From: Paraglaciecola mesophila KMM 241
Lineage (GTDB): Bacteria; Pseudomonadota; Gammaproteobacteria; Enterobacterales; Alteromonadaceae
Assembly (NCBI RefSeq): GCF_000315015.1
Contig: NZ_BAEP01000021.1
Coordinates: 1-54,962, forward strand
Length of the DNA: 54,962 nt
Reading direction: 5' to 3'
Of this stretch, positions 9,345-18,843 are shown in pieces. The notes below the pieces were generated by a model, which was given only the letters and a program-made list of their open reading frames with translations, was not told the DNA's origin and did no database searches. Positions within the stretch are counted from its first letter, which is position 1. Every line of letters starts with the position of its first letter. A program made the translations under genes and the position numbers.

Positions 9345-9362
9345 TCAGTTGTGTGCAACTGA
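9345..9362 (+). promoter_or_regulatory. Hairpin in the leader of the O-ligase gene
   Basis: TCAGTTG and CAACTGA form a perfect 7 bp stem with a TGTG loop, ending 20 nt before the ATG at 9383. With no T-run it is unlikely to be a terminator. It could be an operator dyad or an mRNA leader structure. The rest of 9137-9382 is A+T-rich; it also holds a wider dyad (GTCAAAA ... TTTTGAC around 9268-9294). Confidence 0.3.
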
Positions 9363-9382
9363 ATTGAAAAGAGCAGTCTTTC

Positions 9383-10738
9383 ATGCGTGACATAGTCGTT
9401 TTACTAGTATCTCTATCATTTATTTTAGCTGCACTCACGAGCCGTTTTGCGGGAGCTATTGGCTATTGGTGGTTCGGGATTTTTCGTCCACAAGATTGGG
9501 TGTGGGGTAATATCAACACGCTTAAATTGCCGTTGATAGCAATCGTGCTATTTGTCATTCCCTGCTTAATACAAGGGCTTTGGCCCCGATTTAGAGACAT
9601 TATAAGTAAAATATTTTTAGTGTATATCACGCTCACACTGCTAACCCAACTCGTTTCATCATGCTCGCCGATAGGTTTTAGGGCTGAGTACTTACAGCAG
9701 TTTTGTATTCTGATCTTCGCGATTCTTTTGACTATACGAGTGACAGATTCGGAGCAACGATTCTGTTGGTTGGTTGCTATCGTCGGATTTTCTTTAGCGT
9801 TTCATGCAGGTAAAGCGGGTTTGTTGGGCATGCTTGGCATGGGAGGGACCTATTACGGAGCTGCTACCATGAAAGGACTTTTCAGTGGCAGTAATGGCTT
9901 CGCATTTGGATCGGCAGTTTTGTTGTTTTTCAATATATTCGTGATTCGAATGGCTTACGCAAAAAATGCGATGGAATACCTGCCTAGCATTATTCGCAAA
10001 GAATTTACTTTGAAGATGATAAAGCTGGGCGGTCCGATTGTATGTTTAGGGATCATTTACAATGTAATCACGTTGTTTTCACGAGGGTCAGCGTTGGCAA
10101 TGTTCATTGGTTTAATGATGTGGTTTAGTCTCTCAAAACTCCTGAAATTTAAACATGTTCTTGCGTTCAGTCTTGCAGGTTTGCTAGTACTTTCTGTCGT
10201 TGGTTTGCCTGAGGGATATGAGGCAAGATTAGCCAGCGCATTTGCTGATGAAGAAGAATTAGATGGTTCGGCAGCATCTCGCCCGCATTTTTGGAATATA
10301 GCATTAGATATGGTGGCAGATAACCCTTTAGGTGTAGGGCCCGGTTGTTACAATACCTATTACAATATTTATGATGGGTCGTTTGGCAAATATGGTTTTT
10401 ACAGGACGGTGCATAGTGCTCACTTCGAGGTTTTATCCGAAATAGGTTATTTAGGTTTACTGTGCTGGATATTGTTGTACATAGTGTCAATCGTAAAGCT
10501 ATTTAAAATAAGAAAAATAGTCAAAAATAAAGTTGAACAAAGCGACAGAGATTACTTTTTTGTGAACGCAGCCAATTTCTTAATTGTAAGTATTATCGTC
10601 TTTTTTATTGGTTCATCGTTTTATGCAATGGCATACAACGATATCATTTGGTTACTATGGGGGTTGACCGCTATTCTTATCACCCTATTTGACGGATATA
10701 CATCCCCAGCTAAGTTAGAAAAGAAAGGAAAGCAATGA
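9383..10738 (+). CDS. Exosortase-A-associated O-antigen ligase/polymerase-like protein
   Basis: Polytopic membrane protein of 451 aa with about twelve hydrophobic segments and a large periplasmic loop near residues 270-345 (DGSAASRPHFWNIALDMVADNPLGVGPGCYNTYY). This is the Wzy_C/WaaL signature region, and the following H-S-A-H block (VHSAHFEVLSEIGYLGLL) carries the typical ligase His. The N-terminus (SRFAGAIGYWWFGIFRPQDWVWG) resembles the exosortase-A-associated putative O-glycosylation ligase family (TIGR03097 type). It may polymerise repeat units or transfer glycan to protein or lipid. It overlaps the GMC oxidoreductase start by 4 bp (ATGA). Confidence 0.87.
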   Translation: MRDIVVLLVSLSFILAALTSRFAGAIGYWWFGIFRPQDWVWGNINTLKLPLIAIVLFVIPCLIQGLWPRFRDIISKIFLVYITLTLLTQLVSSCSPIGFRAEYLQQFCILIFAILLTIRVTDSEQRFCWLVAIVGFSLAFHAGKAGLLGMLGMGGTYYGAATMKGLFSGSNGFAFGSAVLLFFNIFVIRMAYAKNAMEYLPSIIRKEFTLKMIKLGGPIVCLGIIYNVITLFSRGSALAMFIGLMMWFSLSKLLKFKHVLAFSLAGLLVLSVVGLPEGYEARLASAFADEEELDGSAASRPHFWNIALDMVADNPLGVGPGCYNTYYNIYDGSFGKYGFYRTVHSAHFEVLSEIGYLGLLCWILLYIVSIVKLFKIRKIVKNKVEQSDRDYFFVNAANFLIVSIIVFFIGSSFYAMAYNDIIWLLWGLTAILITLFDGYTSPAKLEKKGKQ

Positions 10739-12327
10739 TTATTGATGCTAACACCCTGTTGGAAACACAGGAACACCGATTTCAGTATTGTATTCTCGGC
10801 GGCGGTGTAGCTGGTATCACACTAGCAAACGAATTATTAGCCAGTGGAAAATCGGTGTGTATTGTTGAAGGGGGTGATGAAACGTTCACCATGGAGTCGC
10901 AAAGTCTTTATGCCCCAACTAAAAAGCCGAAGACGTATGAGGATACGACATACAATAGACTGCGGTTTTTAGGAGGTTCTAGTAACCATTGGGAAAATAG
11001 CACCTCAGAATTCAAGCCCAGTGACTTCAAAGTTAAGTCGTGGATTGAGCATAGCGGATGGCCTATTGAATATAAAGATGTTCAACCGTTTTACAAGCGT
11101 GCTGCGCAATATTGCGGCACAGGAACTGATGGTTATGAAACGAAGTACTGGGCAAAAACGCTAGATAAAAAGGATGTTCTGAGTGACTCTACCATGATTG
11201 GCTCAAACATAGTGAAAGCCGCTATACCGCCTGTGCACTTTTTTGCAAAGCATGGTCAGTCACTTGTCGAAGCAAGTAACGTGACAATCTTCAAAAATGC
11301 TAACTTGACTGATTTAGAGTTTGATCAAGCATCATCAATAGTAAAACAAATAGTCTTTACTAATTATTCCGGTGTTAAGCAATTAGTGACTGCAGACAAA
11401 TTTATATTATGTCTGGGCGGTATTGAAAACGCGCGCTTAATGCTGGTATTTAATGAGAAATACGAAAACTCACTTGGTAATTCATCAGACTGTGTTGGCA
11501 GATACTTTATGGATCACCCAGTGCTAAGAGCAGCAAAGCTCTATCCTGAAGACAAAGATAAATTGTCGCTTTACACTATGAGGAAGGAAGTAGGTGACCG
11601 TCTCCTCAATGGGTTTATTGAGATCAGTGAAGACGCATTGATCTCCAAAGAACTTAGTAATATTAGAGTGCCACTTGCGCCTGCATCTCATTATGTTATT
11701 TCGGAAGGCATAGAGTCTTTCCATGTACTTGGAACGGCTTGGGATGACAAAGAGCTGCCGGATAATTTTGGGCAACATGTGGTGAATGTGTTGTCTGACA
11801 TCGACATGGTGACAGAAGCTATCTCAAGAAAAGCGTTTGGCGATAAATTGTTTGATTACTCCGAAGATTTCGGAGGGTATGATTTGCCAATCATGATTGA
11901 GCAAACTCCCAAACGCGACAACAGAGTCTACCTTTCTGATGAAGTCGATGCCCAGGGCATGAAAAAAATTCTAATAGATTGGACTTTGCATGACGACGAT
12001 ATTGCTCGTATGTGGGGCTCGCTAGAAGTGTTAGGTAAAGAGTTAGGGCGTCTTGATTTAGGGCGTTTAAAAGTAATGAGAGAATACGAAGAGCGTTTAC
12101 GGACCGACAAACTCTTTTTCAGCCATCATCATATGGGAACAACGAGAATGGCAGATAGTCAAGAAAGTGGAGTGGTAGATCGAAATTTGAAGGTATTTAA
12201 CACTCAGAATTTTTATATCGCTGGAAGTTCAGTATTTCCTACTGGGAGCCACGTTCCTCCTACATTGACTATAGCTGCGTTGACGATCAGGCTAGCCGAG
12301 CATCTCCTAGAGGAAGTGTCTGTATGA
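10735..12327 (+). CDS. GMC family FAD-dependent oxidoreductase
   Basis: Flavoprotein of 530 aa related to glucose-methanol-choline oxidoreductases. The dinucleotide-binding motif GGGVAG is at residues 22-27, followed by an acidic VEGGD. The C-terminal GMC domain contains HHHMGTTRM (His464-466) and IAGSSVFPTGSHVPPTLT (His506). The Asn usually found in NPT in this last motif is replaced by Pro508. There is no signal peptide. It overlaps the O-ligase by 4 bp and the small downstream Tat-type protein by 4 bp, indicating translational coupling. It may oxidise a sugar or alcohol. A Tat-exported partner suggests folded export as a complex, as known for FAD-dependent sugar dehydrogenases with a small Tat subunit. 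Confidence 0.85.
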   Translation: MIIDANTLLETQEHRFQYCILGGGVAGITLANELLASGKSVCIVEGGDETFTMESQSLYAPTKKPKTYEDTTYNRLRFLGGSSNHWENSTSEFKPSDFKVKSWIEHSGWPIEYKDVQPFYKRAAQYCGTGTDGYETKYWAKTLDKKDVLSDSTMIGSNIVKAAIPPVHFFAKHGQSLVEASNVTIFKNANLTDLEFDQASSIVKQIVFTNYSGVKQLVTADKFILCLGGIENARLMLVFNEKYENSLGNSSDCVGRYFMDHPVLRAAKLYPEDKDKLSLYTMRKEVGDRLLNGFIEISEDALISKELSNIRVPLAPASHYVISEGIESFHVLGTAWDDKELPDNFGQHVVNVLSDIDMVTEAISRKAFGDKLFDYSEDFGGYDLPIMIEQTPKRDNRVYLSDEVDAQGMKKILIDWTLHDDDIARMWGSLEVLGKELGRLDLGRLKVMREYEERLRTDKLFFSHHHMGTTRMADSQESGVVDRNLKVFNTQNFYIAGSSVFPTGSHVPPTLTIAALTIRLAEHLLEEVSV

Positions 12328-12689
12328 GCACACAAAAAAAATTAACACAAATAAATACCGCCAGACGAAAGCTTTGTATTTTTTCAGGAATACTACCTTT
12401 TACTGCTAGTGCTCAATCGAAGCTGCTTTACTCAGGTACTGACGACAAAAGTAGAGTTCTAGAGCCTTCAGCTAAGAACCACTATGCAGAGTTTTATAGT
12501 GCTTGGATGACCCAATTTGAACAAAATCCTTATGAGTATATTGAGCTGCGTAACCAAGAGCATGGAATGATGAAAAGTTCAGAGATAGTCAAGCACGACT
12601 TTGCGCAAGATAACACGGTTGAACTGGGCAGCTTTATATTGAGTAAGTATGAAGCGGCGGTAATCGCACATATCGGCTCTTACGCATAG
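12324..12689 (+). CDS. Small Tat-signal partner of the GMC oxidoreductase
   Basis: A 121 aa protein whose start overlaps the GMC gene by 4 bp. The N-terminus has a twin-arginine pair in TARRKLCIFSG followed by a hydrophobic stretch and an ASA cleavage-like site near residue 30. The C-terminal FAQDNTVELGSFILSKYEAAVIA resembles what I recall of small Tat-exported proteins found beside GMC oxidoreductases; this is from memory and unverified. Known sugar dehydrogenases use such a small subunit to carry the flavoprotein through the Tat pore and stabilise it, so that role is inferred here. The Tat motif lacks the usual Phe-Leu-Lys, so the export call is moderate. Confidence 0.6.
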   Translation: MSTQKKLTQINTARRKLCIFSGILPFTASAQSKLLYSGTDDKSRVLEPSAKNHYAEFYSAWMTQFEQNPYEYIELRNQEHGMMKSSEIVKHDFAQDNTVELGSFILSKYEAAVIAHIGSYA

Positions 12690-12828
12690 TGTTTACGCGG
12701 GATAATATCCTAAAGAAGTTAAGATGTTTTTGTGTGGTATTTCGTACAAAAACAATGAGACATAAATGAGCTGTCCGGGGCATTGAAAAGCGCGGACAAC
12801 TAGGTATTAAAAGTTAAATCTACTAGAT

Positions 12829-14058
12829 ATGAAAATTGTTGTTCTGGCCCACCGAGTTCCGTTTCCTGCTAATAAAGGGGAAAAAATTAGGACCTATAAT
12901 CAAGTGAAATTTCTTGCCTCTTTAGGCCATGAAATTCATTTGTTTTCTCCCTATGATTCAGATGAAGAACTGACATATTTTACTTCATTGAAAAACACTA
13001 GTTGTAAAAGCACTTCACCTTTCCGGTTGCCCGCAAAATTATTCAGATTGTTATCAGCTATTTTGTCGGGTAAATCTTTTAGTGTTGCAAATTTCTATGT
13101 GAAGTCACTGCAAAAGAGCTTTGACCGATTCATTGTTGAAAATCAAATTGACGTTATTCTTTGTACTGCTTCCTCCATGGCAGAATATGTCTTCAATAGC
13201 CAACCCCTTATGAGCAAGCGCTGTAGGCCTCTATTGGTCATGGATTTTATGGACGTAGATTCAGATAAGTGGGCCCAATATCAAAACACTAGCCATTTTC
13301 CTATGTCCTGGGTATACGCTAGAGAACAGCGATTAGTATCTCAATTTGAACGCCGAATAGCAGAGCACTTTGATAAATGCTATCTCATTGCACAGGCGGA
13401 AGTGAAATTATTTAAAGACAGAGTGCTGGACTGCAACAATATCGAGGTACTAGGGAATGGGTTGGATACAAATAGCTTCTACCCTTCACTCACCAAAACA
13501 CAAAATGCGCAACCTGTGCTTTTATTCACAGGTGTAATGGATTACAAACCCAATATAGATGCAGTTGTCTGGTTTGTAGAAAACTGTTGGCAGACAATCA
13601 TTTCTCATTTCCCTCAAGCTAAATTTGTTATTGCCGGTATGAATCCCGTTAAAGAAGTTGAATTGTTAGCTCAATTTAAAGGGATAGACGTGACCGGATT
13701 CGTTGACGATATTCTACCTTATTACCAAACCGCAGATATTTTTGTTGCCCCATTTCGATTGGCAAGAGGAGTGCAGAACAAAGTCCTTCAAGCTTTCTCA
13801 TGTGCTCTACCGGTCATTTCAACCCCTATGGGCGCGGAAGGTATCAATTGCGTTGCTGACAAGAGTATTTTGCTTGCATCTACACCAGATGAGTTTGTTG
13901 AGCAGGTGTGTCGCTTAGTTTCAGATAAAGAACTTAATAAACGTATTGGAGCGGAGGCATTGCACCTTATTCAACAAGATTATTCTTGGGAGGGGCAGTT
14001 AGCCCCACTTAACAGCTTTTTAATTACCCAAGAGAATGTAAATGAAAAGCGCACTTAA
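12829..14058 (+). CDS. Exosortase-A-associated sugar transferase, Stp1-like (GT4)
   Basis: GT-B glycosyltransferase of 409 aa. The N-terminal LAHRVPFPANKGEKIRTYN and LASLGHEIHLF, the central MDFMDVDSDKWAQYQ, and GVMDYKPNIDAVVWFVENCW are hallmarks of the PEP-CTERM/XrtA sugar transferase family (TIGR03087 type). The C-terminal donor site has FVAPFRLARGVQNKVLQAFSC, with the expected family-1 Glu position replaced by a Gln-Asn-Lys pattern typical of this subfamily. It probably adds a sugar to the lipid-linked repeat. The 3' end overlaps the next acyltransferase by 17 bp. The preceding 139 bp gap contains two short dyads but no clear promoter. Confidence 0.88.
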   Translation: MKIVVLAHRVPFPANKGEKIRTYNQVKFLASLGHEIHLFSPYDSDEELTYFTSLKNTSCKSTSPFRLPAKLFRLLSAILSGKSFSVANFYVKSLQKSFDRFIVENQIDVILCTASSMAEYVFNSQPLMSKRCRPLLVMDFMDVDSDKWAQYQNTSHFPMSWVYAREQRLVSQFERRIAEHFDKCYLIAQAEVKLFKDRVLDCNNIEVLGNGLDTNSFYPSLTKTQNAQPVLLFTGVMDYKPNIDAVVWFVENCWQTIISHFPQAKFVIAGMNPVKEVELLAQFKGIDVTGFVDDILPYYQTADIFVAPFRLARGVQNKVLQAFSCALPVISTPMGAEGINCVADKSILLASTPDEFVEQVCRLVSDKELNKRIGAEALHLIQQDYSWEGQLAPLNSFLITQENVNEKRT

Positions 14059-14623
14059 ACACATTCTATTCTTCACTTCCGCGGTAGTCATTTTACCACT
14101 GAGCGTGTTATGTATCTTGCTAAGTACTTTGCTTAATAACGACGGGGTGTTGGCAAGTTTTAGTCAATTTTTGAGTCTAGTACCCAGCAAGCTAGGGGTT
14201 TATTTAAGAGCCGGTTTTTATCGATTTACTTTGACGCGTTGTAGCCCTGATGCAGTCATTTCCTTTTTAGTACTACTTTCTCAAAAAGACACTGAAATAG
14301 CTGAAGGTGTCTACATTGGCCCTCAAAGTAATATTGGCCGCTGTTGTATCGAAAAAAACGCTCTATTGGGGAGTGGTGTACATGTAATGAGTGGTAAAGA
14401 GCAACATAATTTCAGCGATTTAGAACGGCCGATTAAAGAGCAAGGTGGTAGATTTCAAAAAGTCAGAATAGGTCAAAATTGTTGGATCGGAAACGGGGCA
14501 ATGATAATGGCGAATATTGGTGCTAACTGTATAGTAGGAGCTGGCTCAGTGGTATCTAACGACATTCCTGATAACTCAATAGTGGCTGGGAATCCTGCAC
14601 GTGTTATTAAGAGTAGAGACTGA
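14042..14623 (+). CDS. Hexapeptide-repeat acyltransferase (serine acetyltransferase/WcaB-like)
   Basis: Left-handed beta-helix acyltransferase of 193 aa. An N-terminal hydrophobic segment (residues 8-32) may anchor it to the membrane. Hexapeptide repeats run from about residue 80 to the end (IAEGVYIGPQSNIG, VRIGQNCWIGNGAMIMANIGANCIVGAGSVVSNDIP), closing with the usual NSIVAGNPARVIK. The SGKEQHNF segment supplies the loop His expected for catalysis. It likely acetylates a sugar of the repeat unit. It overlaps the upstream glycosyltransferase by 17 bp. The next gene is 168 bp away with nothing recognisable between. Confidence 0.85.
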   Translation: MKSALKHILFFTSAVVILPLSVLCILLSTLLNNDGVLASFSQFLSLVPSKLGVYLRAGFYRFTLTRCSPDAVISFLVLLSQKDTEIAEGVYIGPQSNIGRCCIEKNALLGSGVHVMSGKEQHNFSDLERPIKEQGGRFQKVRIGQNCWIGNGAMIMANIGANCIVGAGSVVSNDIPDNSIVAGNPARVIKSRD

Positions 14624-14791
14624 GATTTGGGCAGTTAGTTGTGAAACCAACGAATAATTGCACCAAGCATCGAGCTTTAGTAGATAAAATGCGCCTAATC
14701 AACATTATTAATTAAGTGATAGCTCCAGTTTTTTAGAACATATCATAAAGCAATATTTAAGTGGAAAGACCACATTTAGGATAGACCGATA

Positions 14792-16141
14792 ATGAATGTA
14801 AAATTAAGGATAAATTTGCTACTAAATCGTATTGTAGAATTTATTAAGTACGATTATAACCACCTTAAGTATCCTCTTGTTCTAGCGAGCCATGGCATCA
14901 TTTCACTTTTGCAAAAATTGAATAAACATAGCTTGGCGTTTAAAGTTGCAAGTAATATTTATCGGACTGGATGGGCCAAAAGTGAACAGTTAGGACTTAG
15001 TGTTGCGCTTTACTATTTTAAATTAAATCCACATTTAGGGCGTGCTATTACACAACAATTCATTAATGACTTACCCCCTTTGAAAAATACGGAGAAATTT
15101 TTTAAGCAACCCGAGGCTATGCTGAACGGAATCATAACAGTGCTCAAGGAACCCCAAGGAGAAGAAAAGGGGGCTTTGATTATTAACTACAGTTACTACT
15201 TTCCATTATTTCTTAGGTTTTTTGACATAAAGCGAGTTGCTAATAAATTCAATATTATTCTAGAGCCGAGTTGGGCTGGTTTTTGCGAAGAAAACATTCT
15301 TGCCTATACGTTGGTTGATGCGCCGATATTTCTACAGGTTTATGAAAAAAGAGATAAGCAATTTATCGAAAAGCTTGATAGCAATATAATTCCTATTGAA
15401 GTGGGACCGAGTTGGTTTATTAACCACAATAATTTTGTTCCCCCTACATCAGGCGAGCGAGATATCGATCTTTTAATGGTAGCTGCATGGGCCAAATTCA
15501 AGCGCCATGGTGCCTTTTTCAAAGCCATTACCCCATTAGTCAAAAGTAACCCGCGACTTAAAATAGTCTTAGTTGGCTATCCAGTTGATATGTCGAAAGA
15601 ACAGATCCTTGAACTCGCGACTCTACACAAAGTAGATCACAATATCGAAGTCTTTGAATGGATTACACCTCAAGAAGTTTCCGCCTTACAGAAGCGAGCA
15701 AAGGTGAACGTACTTTGGTCCAAGTTTGAAGGTAATAATAGGGCGATCATAGAAGGAATGTTTTGTGGTACGCCGGTGATTATGCGTAAAGGGCATAATT
15801 ATGGAGAAGAATATGATTTCATAAATCCTCAAACTGGTTACTTTGCTGACGAAGATAACTTTGAGAGTGTATATGAAAGGATTGTTTCGCGTGTTAAGGA
15901 AATGTCCCCTAACTTATATGTGATGCAAAATCGCAATTGCCAAGTAGGCACTCGAATAATGAGTGACGTGATTAAGTCATATGAGTTGGCGCAAGGGCGC
16001 CCTTGGCGCACTGATCTAGATATTAAAGTCAATGATTTACACGGAATGGCTTACTTGGAGCGAGATGAAGATTTCTACGCCAATTGTTATTTGGCACTTA
16101 AAGACTACGTGTATCCAATCAACGATTCTCTCAAACATTAG
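14792..16141 (+). CDS. Glycosyltransferase, GT4-like
   Basis: A 449 aa protein with a family-1/4 C-terminal nucleotide-sugar-binding half: LLMVAAWAKFKRHGAFFKAI, LKIVLVGYP, IEVFEWITPQEVSALQKRAKVNVLWSKFEGNNRAIIEGMFCGTPVI. The E-G-x-x-R-A-I-I-E block is the usual donor-binding Glu pair. The N-terminal ~200 residues are less conserved and unusually start with a basic amphipathic stretch that may touch the membrane. It probably adds one sugar of the repeat. The following flippase starts 91 bp later. Confidence 0.8.
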   Translation: MNVKLRINLLLNRIVEFIKYDYNHLKYPLVLASHGIISLLQKLNKHSLAFKVASNIYRTGWAKSEQLGLSVALYYFKLNPHLGRAITQQFINDLPPLKNTEKFFKQPEAMLNGIITVLKEPQGEEKGALIINYSYYFPLFLRFFDIKRVANKFNIILEPSWAGFCEENILAYTLVDAPIFLQVYEKRDKQFIEKLDSNIIPIEVGPSWFINHNNFVPPTSGERDIDLLMVAAWAKFKRHGAFFKAITPLVKSNPRLKIVLVGYPVDMSKEQILELATLHKVDHNIEVFEWITPQEVSALQKRAKVNVLWSKFEGNNRAIIEGMFCGTPVIMRKGHNYGEEYDFINPQTGYFADEDNFESVYERIVSRVKEMSPNLYVMQNRNCQVGTRIMSDVIKSYELAQGRPWRTDLDIKVNDLHGMAYLERDEDFYANCYLALKDYVYPINDSLKH

Positions 16142-16232
16142 GATATCAAACGTTGAATATGGAATTGATTATCAATGCTTGGTGCCAGTGTATTGCTGAT
16201 GTCATAAAGCTCAACGCAACAGACTCTTTATT

Positions 16233-17699
16233 ATGTCGTTAACAGGCAAAACAGTTACCAGTATCTTTTACACGGGGTCCACAAAACTAGTCCAACGTGG
16301 TTTGGGCATGGTCAGCATGTTGATCTTAGCGCGAATTCTCACCCCAGAAGATTTTGGTTTAGTATCGATCTGTACATTAGCGGTATTCTTATTCAATTCA
16401 GTCAGCGATGTTGGAGCTAAACAATACATTATCAGGGCGAAAACGGTTGATGATGATTTAATCAATACCGCTTGGACCCTGAATATTCTAATCAAAGGTC
16501 TAATTTGGTTAATATTTTTTGTATTCACCCCCGAAATCGCTGCATTTATGGATAAACCTGAGATAGAAAATCCATTGCGGTTTCTATCCATTATTCTTAT
16601 CGTTGGCTTGATATCAAACCCAGGTATTTGGCTTTTGTCTAGGGATTTGAATTATAAGCCTTTGTTCAAAATCGATATTGGTTCAAAGCTTATTTCCTTT
16701 ACTGTTGTTTTAATTATTGCGTATTTCGATAGAACTTATTGGGCTATGTTATATGGACTGGTCTTACAATATCTTCTGCCCAGTATATTTTCGAATTTTG
16801 TATGTACTCATAAGCGAAAGTTCAAGCTGAGTAATATTGGATCGCAGCTGAGGTTTTCCCAATGGGTAGTAATCAATAGTTTAGTCGGTTTCGCAAGAGG
16901 GGAAGGAGATTCTATTCTGGTGGCAAAGTATTTTAATTTGGAGATGATCGGTATCTATTCTATTTTTAAAAGTCTATCAAGCATGCCGCTTACTCAGCTT
17001 ATTAACCCCGCTACGGATCCACTTCTAGCGACGTTCTCTGAAGCTATTCGAGAGGACGATTTCCAGCCCTATCAGATGAATACAGTGCTATTGCTACTGC
17101 TTTCTCTTGTGGTACCGCTAACGGCAATGATGGCTGGCTTTGATAAGGAAATAGTATTACTGATGCTGGGTGATAAGTGGGTTGAGCATTCCTATATTTT
17201 TTCTATCCTAGCTTTTATGATGGTGCCGGGCGTGCTGTTCAAAGTCTTATCTGAATATGTAATGGCCGAAGGGGGGTATAAGCCTATTGTATTTTATCAA
17301 GTTTCGATGACACTCATTACATTAGGTATTCTTTATTTGATTATCGGTGGGAATTTAGATGAGTTCTCTAAAACTCGAGTCTTTATTTCCTTTACGAGTA
17401 TATTCATTTTTGCAAGCTATTTTCAGTTTAAGTATAGGCTATTTAAATTTCTGGATATTTACTTGTTCGCGCTCCCTATGTTAGCTGCAGGGGGCGCTAT
17501 GTTATGCATAATCAGTTTGGATCTAACTGCAATGCATTGGTTTGCTAGGCTAGTCCTAGGTTGTAGCGTTTTTTCAATTGTTTATGCTGTGATATTACTG
17601 CTTCTTGTGTATCTAAACAGGAAGCGCTATGAATGTAAGCTATTCCTGTCTTATGTTGTGGCGGTAAGAAACTTTATTAGGCGTAAGGGATTGAACTAA
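16233..17699 (+). CDS. Wzx-type lipopolysaccharide/oligosaccharide flippase
   Basis: Polytopic membrane protein of 488 aa with about twelve to fourteen hydrophobic segments, starting GKTVTSIFYTGSTKLVQRGLGMVSMLILARILTPEDFGLVSI. That is the classic start of the WzxC/polysaccharide-synthesis family in the MOP superfamily. It should flip the undecaprenyl-linked repeat unit across the inner membrane for polymerisation. The ATG has only a weak ribosome site. It lies among glycosyltransferase genes, 19 bp before the next gene, as expected for a Wzx/Wzy-type pathway. Confidence 0.92.
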   Translation: MSLTGKTVTSIFYTGSTKLVQRGLGMVSMLILARILTPEDFGLVSICTLAVFLFNSVSDVGAKQYIIRAKTVDDDLINTAWTLNILIKGLIWLIFFVFTPEIAAFMDKPEIENPLRFLSIILIVGLISNPGIWLLSRDLNYKPLFKIDIGSKLISFTVVLIIAYFDRTYWAMLYGLVLQYLLPSIFSNFVCTHKRKFKLSNIGSQLRFSQWVVINSLVGFARGEGDSILVAKYFNLEMIGIYSIFKSLSSMPLTQLINPATDPLLATFSEAIREDDFQPYQMNTVLLLLLSLVVPLTAMMAGFDKEIVLLMLGDKWVEHSYIFSILAFMMVPGVLFKVLSEYVMAEGGYKPIVFYQVSMTLITLGILYLIIGGNLDEFSKTRVFISFTSIFIFASYFQFKYRLFKFLDIYLFALPMLAAGGAMLCIISLDLTAMHWFARLVLGCSVFSIVYAVILLLLVYLNRKRYECKLFLSYVVAVRNFIRRKGLN

Positions 17700-17718
17700 A
17701 ATAAGTTAGAGTAACGCT

Positions 17719-18843
17719 ATGGATTATTCTCAAAGAACTACAATGGATTTCAACGGCTCAATAGCAATAGGGCCGTTAGTTGGTTTGCCGTCAAGTAACT
17801 GGGTGGGTGAAGACGTCGCAAATTACTTGCTGCGACAGAACGTAAAAATACAGAAATTCAGTGACTTCAATACGCCTATTGCGGCTAAATACATTATTGT
17901 CGTAAAGTTAATGCCCAGCGTGGAATGGTTGTTAGACAAAGCTGACGCAGGCATAAAAGTGCTATACGCACCAGTTGACATATTTCACTCTCACTATGTC
18001 TATTGGCAATACAAAGAGCGTCTAAAGCTATTTTCAGGCTTTCTGGTGCACAACGATAGAGTGGGAGACTTAGTCGCAAAAACAGCACCAGCGCCTCAGT
18101 TTCCTATTGAGCACTATTTAAAGTATCAGGTAGAGCATGACTCGCGTATTCCTAAGCAGAAAGCGCTCTTGTGGATAGGCCATTTGGAGTATATTCCCAG
18201 TCTCCTTTGCTTTGTAAATAAACGTAGCCTCAATCTAAGGATTAGGGCATTAACGGATTTAGAAAAGCTACCAGCCTACGAAAACTATCTGGAAAAGAGC
18301 CTGCATAAAATTCGTATTCCATATACGGTTGCCAACAAAACCGAGGACGGGGCAGTAATTTGTGGATTATATGTTGAACAATGGTCCGAACAGAAGCAAG
18401 CTGACCTAATGAAGTCTTGTGTTGCTGCCTTTGATACAAAAATAGACTCGTTCGCATATGACTTGAAGCCGCCGACTAAAGCCCAGCAGTTTATTTATAA
18501 TAAGCTACCTTTTGCTTGCTCTGAGAGCTCATATTCGTTTAAGTATTTTAAGCAACACGGATTGCAAGTTGCCAAACTAACGGAGTTAGAATATTTGCTC
18601 TCCAACCAGTATAGGGAAAAAGTTGAGCGGTTTTGTGATGCAGAGCGTTGGAGAGTCGATATTAAAATTGTTGGCGCAAGTTACATTAATGCATGTCAGA
18701 ATGCGAAGTTACCAAGAAAATTCTCAAAGATCTTTTTCTACCTAATGAATTCACTTTATTTTCTTGTCTATCTTACCCTTCGCCTAGTAGATAAATTAAT
18801 CACACTATCGATGTCAAAAATAATTAAAAGAGTAAAATCATGA
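17719..18843 (+). CDS. Unrecognised protein, possible GT-B-like glycosyltransferase
   Basis: A 374 aa protein I cannot assign to a named family. It starts with a Gly-rich segment (GSIAIGPLVGLPSSNWVGEDVANYLL), has alternating hydrophobic strands (YIIVVKLMP, IKVLYAPVDIFHS, GFLVHNDRV, LLWIGHLEYIPS) and a late basic C-terminus with a hydrophobic helix (FYLMNSLYFLVYLTLRLVDKL), suggesting membrane association. The layout resembles a GT-B fold, and context favours that. An internal ATG at residue 9 (17743) is an alternative start. Its stop overlaps the next gene's start by 4 bp (ATGA). Confidence 0.45.
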   Translation: MDYSQRTTMDFNGSIAIGPLVGLPSSNWVGEDVANYLLRQNVKIQKFSDFNTPIAAKYIIVVKLMPSVEWLLDKADAGIKVLYAPVDIFHSHYVYWQYKERLKLFSGFLVHNDRVGDLVAKTAPAPQFPIEHYLKYQVEHDSRIPKQKALLWIGHLEYIPSLLCFVNKRSLNLRIRALTDLEKLPAYENYLEKSLHKIRIPYTVANKTEDGAVICGLYVEQWSEQKQADLMKSCVAAFDTKIDSFAYDLKPPTKAQQFIYNKLPFACSESSYSFKYFKQHGLQVAKLTELEYLLSNQYREKVERFCDAERWRVDIKIVGASYINACQNAKLPRKFSKIFFYLMNSLYFLVYLTLRLVDKLITLSMSKIIKRVKS

